NCBI RefSeq assembly: GCF_018614915.1
Contig: NZ_JAGGNU010000001.1
Coordinates: 1-53,463, forward strand
Direction: 5' to 3'
Source of the DNA: Variovorax paradoxus
GTDB lineage: Bacteria > Pseudomonadota > Gammaproteobacteria > Burkholderiales > Burkholderiaceae_C
Length of the DNA stretch: 53,463 nt
Below, piece after piece: positions 49,061-53,463 of this stretch. The notes under the pieces are model-generated. The model worked only from the letters and a program-made list of their open reading frames with translations. It was not told where the DNA came from and did not search any database. The translations under genes were made by a program, and so were the position numbers. Position 1 is the stretch's first letter. Each line of letters starts with the position of its first letter.

Positions 49061-50402
49061 AGACGCTCCTGAAGTCCACATCGCGGGCGACCAGGATCTG
49101 AATGCGCTCACCCTGGTTCTTGATGACTGTGGGAGGAATCGAGACGGTGCTGCGCAGGACCTCCGTGATCACGTCCCGGCTACCCTGCGGACCCAGCACA
49201 ACGCCGCCGCCGCTGCCGACGTTGGTGCCGCTTTGATGGTGGCCGGCGATGGCCTGCATCGTTCCGTCGATCACCGAGATCAGGATGGCCGCACCGAAGC
49301 GATCCCAGAAATGGGTGTCCACGAAGCCGGGCAGGCCGTTGCGGCCGAGCTCATCCGTGCCCGGCGAGGCGAGCTGGACCACGACGCCGGTGGGCGTACG
49401 GGCCTCGTTCCAGACGATGAAGACACGCCCCTGGCCTTGCCGGGGCGACCCACGCTGCTCGCCCACATACTTGGTGCCGCGTTCCAGGAGCACGACCTTG
49501 CCGTCGGCGCCGTAAATGTCGCTGGCCCCAATGCAGGTGGTCATGCCTTCGTAGGTCGAGTCGATCGCCGTCTCGAGCGTGCAGTCGATGAAGGCTCCCT
49601 TGGGCAGCAGTAGGCGTCGGGTGGGGAGTGTCTGGGCCGTCACCGCCGGGGTCGGCGTCGGCTTGAGGTTTGCTGCCAGGGAACTGCCGCCGCCGGTCGC
49701 GTCCGTCGCGCCAGGGCCTTGGATGGCGCCGAGCCATTGCGCCACGTTCGGCATGGCGCCCGGCGTGCCAACCGGGACCGCAATCGGGTCTGCGCCTGCG
49801 AGCGCGTACGGAGAGGACCCGCCGGCGCCTTGCAGCATCTGCGAACGCCGCAGGACGGGTGCACCCAACTGACGCTCCAGGGCCAGTTGCTCGGGCGTCT
49901 TCTGTGGCGGGCCGCCGGTGGTGGCCGATGCTCCTGGAGGAGGCGCGGTTGGCGCTCCCGCGCCGGACACAGCGACCGGATCCGCCGGCGCCTTGGGCGT
50001 TTCGATGCGCCCCAGTGGCGGCACCTTCATCTCGCCGCCGGCACGGACCGCGGCGGCTTTCCGGGCAGCGTCCTCGGCCTCGCGGCTCTTGGAATACTGC
50101 GTGTTGTAGTACCAGAAGAGGAACCCGGCACCCAGCAGGACGATGGTGCCCAGGGCCAAGGAGCCGCTGATCCTCGACTGGATGGATCGCTCGCGGTTGA
50201 CCGAGGGGATGGCGCGTTCGCCCTGAACTGTAGCGCCGCCGGCGTCGTCGCGCGGGGCAGAGCGATCAGATGTGCGGCGCACTGGGAGGATCTCGCCGGT
50301 GTCCGGATCCGTTTCGCCGGCGCCTTCGTCGCCTCGCCGCAGGTCGTCGGGTTCAGCCTGCGAAGGAGGGTCCGCGCGACGTGTGCGGTCAAGCCAGCTC
50401 AT
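49029..50402 (-). CDS. virB10: VirB10 channel protein
   Basis: Encodes 457 aa. It has a cytoplasmic charged N-terminus, one membrane helix (~81-98, SLALGTIVLLGAGFLFWYY), a Pro/Ala-rich periplasmic linker (~115-200) and the conserved C-terminal domain (KGAFIDCTLETAIDSTYEGM, GADGKVVLLERGTKYVGEQR, FGAAILISVIDG). It spans from inner to outer membrane and gates the channel with VirB9 and VirB7. It starts in an ATGA overlap with virB9. Confidence 0.95.
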   Translation of the reverse strand: MSWLDRTRRADPPSQAEPDDLRRGDEGAGETDPDTGEILPVRRTSDRSAPRDDAGGATVQGERAIPSVNRERSIQSRISGSLALGTIVLLGAGFLFWYYNTQYSKSREAEDAARKAAAVRAGGEMKVPPLGRIETPKAPADPVAVSGAGAPTAPPPGASATTGGPPQKTPEQLALERQLGAPVLRRSQMLQGAGGSSPYALAGADPIAVPVGTPGAMPNVAQWLGAIQGPGATDATGGGSSLAANLKPTPTPAVTAQTLPTRRLLLPKGAFIDCTLETAIDSTYEGMTTCIGASDIYGADGKVVLLERGTKYVGEQRGSPRQGQGRVFIVWNEARTPTGVVVQLASPGTDELGRNGLPGFVDTHFWDRFGAAILISVIDGTMQAIAGHHQSGTNVGSGGGVVLGPQGSRDVITEVLRSTVSIPPTVIKNQGERIQILVARDVDFRSVYALRNDPAKP

Positions 50403-51238
50403 GGCCCTTCTCCCGTGGTTGTGCGCTGCACGCCCGGCACGTTGGTGTTCGTCGGGGTGCGTGCGCCGCCGCCGGCGAAGGACTGGTTCACGACGCAGCC
50501 CGCCAGCTTGCCCCGGCGCAGCACGAAGCGGCGCGCCACGCGGTGGATGACGACCTCGTCGTCCTCCACGTTGAAGTTCAGCAGCGACTCGGAACCATCG
50601 TCGTTCTGCACGAACATGGCCGGGAACTCGGCGCGCGCCTGGAAGCGAAGCCGCGTCTGCACGCCGTCGTCATAGGCGCCCATGGGCTTGAGCGACTCGC
50701 TGCCGCAAAACCAGTAGTTGGTGTTGCGTGGGCGGATCGACGCCTGGCTCATTCGAGCCTCGGTGCGGCGGCGTTCCGCCTCCGCCGCGGCGGCTCGGGC
50801 GTCGTCCTCGGGATAGGTGAACCGGACTGAATAGACCATTCGCCGTGCCGCCGCGCCCGTGGGTGCGTTGGCGGAGACGACATAGTCGAAATGGTAGGCG
50901 CGCCGGTTGGTCAGTACGGTTAGATTCGTCGAGGCTTTAGCCTCCTTCGGCTTGATGAAGAAGTGGTTGCGTTCGGCGCCCACATCGAAGGCGGCGTTGT
51001 CGCCCGAACCCAGGTTCACGAACTCCTCGCCTTCGGCGAAACGCAGATGGATCTGGTAGCCGACGTAGCCGTGCAGCGTGATCACGTCGTCGGGGTTGTA
51101 GGCAACGACTCGCACCCTGGCATCCACCTTGCCGATCGGCGGCACCGTCGCGGCGCCCGTGACCGGCGCCGCGACGCACAGCAGACACGCCAGGCTCGCG
51201 CCGAGCGTCATCTGCCAGGGCGAACGCAAACACCTCAT
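50399..51238 (-). CDS. virB9: VirB9 outer-membrane-complex protein
   Basis: Encodes 279 aa from ATG 51236-51238 (ATGA overlap with the virB8 stop), which opens into a signal peptide (MTLGASLACLLCVAAPVTGA). It contains YNPDDVITLHGYVGYQIHLR, ERNHFFIKPKEAKASTNLTV and the C-terminal domain with NYWFCGSESLKP and VEDDEVVIHRVARRF. It joins VirB7 and the C-terminal part of VirB10 in the outer-membrane core complex. Confidence 0.95.
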   Translation of the reverse strand: MRCLRSPWQMTLGASLACLLCVAAPVTGAATVPPIGKVDARVRVVAYNPDDVITLHGYVGYQIHLRFAEGEEFVNLGSGDNAAFDVGAERNHFFIKPKEAKASTNLTVLTNRRAYHFDYVVSANAPTGAAARRMVYSVRFTYPEDDARAAAAEAERRRTEARMSQASIRPRNTNYWFCGSESLKPMGAYDDGVQTRLRFQARAEFPAMFVQNDDGSESLLNFNVEDDEVVIHRVARRFVLRRGKLAGCVVNQSFAGGGARTPTNTNVPGVQRTTTGEGP

Positions 51239-51960
51239 CGCGCGTCCTGCTTGCCGGTGACGACGCCCGCAGCGGCGAGGACCTCGGGCTCGCGCCGGTA
51301 CTCGAGGACACGGAAGCCCAGCGGGTTGAGCGAGCGCCACTTGTCATCCTTGGAGGGCTGGACGTAGGCGAACTCGATGGTAGACACCCAGTGATTTGTC
51401 TGTTCCTCCCCGGTGCCGCCCGCGCGGGTGTACCGGGTGAACCGGACCTGGGCCAGCTTGTCCTTGCCGCTCTCCAACTTGAGGAAGGTGACTGAGCGCA
51501 CCTGGGTGCGGATGGTCGTGCCGTCCTTGTAGACGTTCAAGGGCGAAGCATGGTTGTTGGTGGCCCACAGTGCCGCCCATTCCTGATTGAGGCGGGGTGA
51601 GTTCTGCGAAGCGACCAGTTCATAGTCTGCCTCCGCCGTGCCATAGAAGTAGCGCTCGCGGGCAATGACGTAGTTCTGCAGCAAGTTGCGCGTCACGATT
51701 TGCTCGATGTCGGTCGTGCCCTCGTAGGTGGGAACTATGTCGACTATCCCGCTGCTGCTGTCCACTCTGATGACAACGGGAACGGGTTGCTTCAGCGGCG
51801 TGAGGCCGCTGACGGCGGCGACTGCGAGCACCGCGATGACAGCCGCCAATGTGGCGACGATCCAGGCGATCTTGGCTGATCGCTCCGCCCGACGCGCGCG
51901 GTCAAGCTCCCAGCTCTGTGCCTCGAGCAGGTAGCTCTCAAGTGCGGCGTCCCGGTTCAT
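51235..51960 (-). CDS. virB8: VirB8 inner-membrane assembly protein
   Basis: Encodes 241 aa from ATG 51958-51960; a start 24 bp upstream is possible. One membrane helix (IAWIVATLAAVIAVLAVAAV) and the VirB8/TrbF periplasmic NTF2-like domain with ENLLQNYVIARERYFYGTAE-like sequence, VRSVTFLKLESGKDKLAQVR and NHWVSTIEFAYV. VirB8 nucleates channel assembly. The start overlaps the end of virB7. Confidence 0.95.
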   Translation of the reverse strand: MNRDAALESYLLEAQSWELDRARRAERSAKIAWIVATLAAVIAVLAVAAVSGLTPLKQPVPVVIRVDSSSGIVDIVPTYEGTTDIEQIVTRNLLQNYVIARERYFYGTAEADYELVASQNSPRLNQEWAALWATNNHASPLNVYKDGTTIRTQVRSVTFLKLESGKDKLAQVRFTRYTRAGGTGEEQTNHWVSTIEFAYVQPSKDDKWRSLNPLGFRVLEYRREPEVLAAAGVVTGKQDAR

Positions 51961-52096
51961 TGACCGCTCCCGAGTTGGCAGCACCTGTTGAGGCGTCGAT
52001 CGGCGTCAGTGGCCCCTCGCACTCCGGTGGCAGGGGCGGGCGGGTGCCACAGGCAGAGACCAGAGCCAGCGCGAACAGGGTGACCATGAGCTTCAT
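51938..52096 (-). CDS. virB7: VirB7-like lipoprotein
   Basis: Encodes 52 aa from ATG 52094-52096; the eight-residue longer start is possible. A signal sequence with lipobox (LVTLF-type hydrophobic core, then LVSAC) gives a short lipidated peptide, CGTRPPLPPECEGPLTP. Position between virB6 and virB8, size and lipobox fit VirB7, which anchors VirB9 to the outer membrane. It overlaps the virB8 start by 23 bp. Confidence 0.8.
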   Translation of the reverse strand: MKLMVTLFALALVSACGTRPPLPPECEGPLTPIDASTGAANSGAVNEPGRRT

Positions 52097-52112
52097 CGGG
52101 CGCTCCCACGCT

Positions 52113-53162
52113 TCATTCACGCCGAGCGTGGGTGGGCATGACCTGCTCGCGCGGGATCAAGGTGCCGCCGCGGCGTGATGTGCCAATACGACCGATCGAG
52201 GCCACGGCGCCGACGCGGTTTCCCGCCAGGCGACGGAAAGAGTCCCAGCGACTGCCTGGCTCGCGCCGCAAGCCGTCGAGCACGCCCCGACTGAATTCGT
52301 AACTGGTGCGCTTGGCACCGCCCATTGCCCAGTTAAGAAGGCCGCTGGCCGCGTTGAACGAACTCAGTGCTACGCCGCTTGCCAGGCCCGCAGCGATTGA
52401 CATTACTTGGCGCATTACAAGAAAGATCAGTGCTGAGGCGATGCATACTCTCGCACCCTCGGCAATGGTGATTGCGCCGCCAAGCGATGCGGCGTTCTTA
52501 GTGTACGAGCGGAGAACGCTTAGCAAAAGTGCCGCCGCCAGCGTTGCAAGGATCGTCACAAGGGCGTAGTTGGCGAGCTGTGCTAACCACGCCTCGAAGA
52601 AGCGCTTGGTCGCATCAAAGAACAAGAGCACGATAAAGATCGGCCCCAATGCGAGGATCAATGCGAGGGCTACCTTCGACAGCGCTAGTAAGAAGGCGGT
52701 CACGACGAGGGTCAGGCCGACGAGAAAATAGACGAGGAACCCTGCGAGGTAGTAGGCAAAGTTTGCGTTGAGGACGCTTCCTTTGCTCAGCAACTGCTCC
52801 GCGGCCAAGTTTCCATCGATCCAGATCTGGTCCACAACGGACAGGGTTGAGGCGGATCCGAGAATGGCGGCGGCAAGCTGGTCAGGCCCACTGGTGAAGG
52901 TGTCGACAGCAACATCGTTGTACGTCCAGAGTCGTAGGCCGATGCCGAGCACGAAGCCGATCACAAGGATGCGCTTCACGCCGTCCCAGATCGGTTCTTG
53001 GATTCGTCCAGTAACCGAGAGATAGCCCCAAATCATCACGTAGATGGTTGCGAGCGTTACCGCCGCGGGCTCGATTGCGGATGCGACCCGCGCCGCATTC
53101 GCACTCACGTAGGTGGCCAACTGCCCGTTGAGCCAAGCGAAGAACTGCTCGAAGAAACCCAT
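52113..53162 (-). CDS. virB6: VirB6 polytopic membrane protein
   Basis: Encodes 349 aa with at least six membrane helices (for example ATIYVMIWGYLSVTG; YYLAGFLVYFLVGLTLVVTA; LALILALGPIFIVLLFFDAT; YALVTILATLAAALLLSVL). The central part carries the TrbL/VirB6 motif around ALGPIFIVLLFFDATKRFFE. The C-terminal ~70 residues are soluble and basic. VirB6 forms part of the inner-membrane passage for the substrate. Base composition is slightly more AT-rich than that of the cargo island. Confidence 0.93.
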   Translation of the reverse strand: MGFFEQFFAWLNGQLATYVSANAARVASAIEPAAVTLATIYVMIWGYLSVTGRIQEPIWDGVKRILVIGFVLGIGLRLWTYNDVAVDTFTSGPDQLAAAILGSASTLSVVDQIWIDGNLAAEQLLSKGSVLNANFAYYLAGFLVYFLVGLTLVVTAFLLALSKVALALILALGPIFIVLLFFDATKRFFEAWLAQLANYALVTILATLAAALLLSVLRSYTKNAASLGGAITIAEGARVCIASALIFLVMRQVMSIAAGLASGVALSSFNAASGLLNWAMGGAKRTSYEFSRGVLDGLRREPGSRWDSFRRLAGNRVGAVASIGRIGTSRRGGTLIPREQVMPTHARRE

Positions 53163-53179
53163 ACGACCTCCAACACCGC

Positions 53180-53422
53180 TTACCGCTGAGGAGCCGGTTG
53201 CAGTGGAACGGGCTTGAGATTCTTGATGCTGCCTATGCCCTCCAAGCTCTTGCGCTTTGCTTCATTATCCTGGGGCGCTGATGGCGCTACAGGCGGAGGA
53301 GCGGCCGCAGTGGGAGGCACTTGTTGTTCGACCTGCGTATGAGTGATGTAGTAGTAGGCCCCGCTGCCTGCGGTGGCAACAATGAAACCGAGCGCTACAT
53401 ATGTCCATGTGCTCTTGAGCAT
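53180..53422 (-). CDS. Small membrane-anchored, proline-rich protein of the T4SS operon
   Basis: Encodes 80 aa. N-terminal membrane helix (WTYVALGFIVATAGSGAYYY), then a proline/alanine-rich periplasmic stretch (PPTAAAPPPVAPSAPQ) and an end with KPVPLQPAPQR. It lies 17 bp upstream of virB6 in the same orientation. Small T4SS-linked proteins in this position include entry-exclusion and VirB5-region factors, but no family motif decides the role. The next 41 bases to the window end are non-coding; earlier virB genes are expected beyond the edge. Confidence 0.65.
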   Translation of the reverse strand: MLKSTWTYVALGFIVATAGSGAYYYITHTQVEQQVPPTAAAPPPVAPSAPQDNEAKRKSLEGIGSIKNLKPVPLQPAPQR

Positions 53423-53463
53423 CTCGTCCTCTTCAACCGATCTAGTGTAGCGTTCGATTCTTG

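Noticed and set aside
1..53463. CRISPR array, rRNA, tRNA, integrase with attachment sites, or replication initiator
   Set aside because: No regularly spaced repeats, no cloverleaf or rRNA sequence, and no tyrosine/serine recombinase or Rep protein were recognised on either strand.

Overview
The window is high-GC DNA of a Burkholderiales type. Comamonadaceae or Variovorax-like is my inference from gene style and family mix; there is no rRNA or other taxonomic marker. It looks like part of a conjugative plasmid or ICE that carries a large catabolic island. No integrase, replication initiator, tRNA, rRNA or CRISPR array was found, so plasmid versus ICE is undecided, and the element continues beyond at least the right end.

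Left backbone (1-9145): a lipoprotein, a small basic-tailed protein, a DUF3943 membrane protein, a CcdB toxin with a hybrid Phd/CcdA antitoxin, an ArdC-type antirestriction protein, an H-NS-like protein with two DNA-binding modules, a predicted IncP-like oriT (nic core at 6444-6451, minus strand), a MobC-like accessory protein and a VirD2/MOBP-type relaxase. A 16-bp palindrome recurs four times around the oriT and mobilisation genes. Then come a DUF1016 gene cut off by a decayed IS21-family remnant, and a complete IS5-family element (9146-10342) whose right end touches the stop codon of the first cargo gene.

Catabolic island (10343-40801): acyl-CoA metabolism genes in several blocks. They encode a CaiB/BaiF CoA-transferase, two acyl-CoA synthetases, four acyl-CoA dehydrogenases (two forming a PimC/PimD-like pair), two divergent crotonases, an SDR, a MaoC hydratase, a FadB-type bifunctional enzyme, two VOC-fold proteins and an aminoglycoside-phosphotransferase-fold kinase. 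There is also a branched-chain-amino-acid-type ABC importer with two tandem binding proteins and a fused LivH-LivM permease. Regulators are GntR/FCD, LysR and IclR types. The kinase plus an ACAD10/11-like dehydrogenase resembles the levulinate/4-hydroxyacid (Lva) pathway. No thiolase is encoded. At the right end a separate block pairs an aconitase-family hydratase (two subunits) with an isocitrate-lyase/PEP-mutase-family C-C lyase and a Bug/TctC binding protein, divergent from the IclR regulator.

Scar zone (41040-43395): two complementary halves of one IS6-family element in inside-out order, a truncated EF-hand gene and a GIY-YIG-like remnant.

Right backbone (43396-53463, all minus strand): transcription enters from beyond the right edge and reads small membrane protein, virB6, virB7, virB8, virB9, virB10, virB11, virD4, an LPD7 protein, a phospholipase-D-type nuclease (with a premature stop) and traX. 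The island therefore sits between the relaxase module and the type IV secretion/coupling module of one conjugation system, and its edges carry IS scars.
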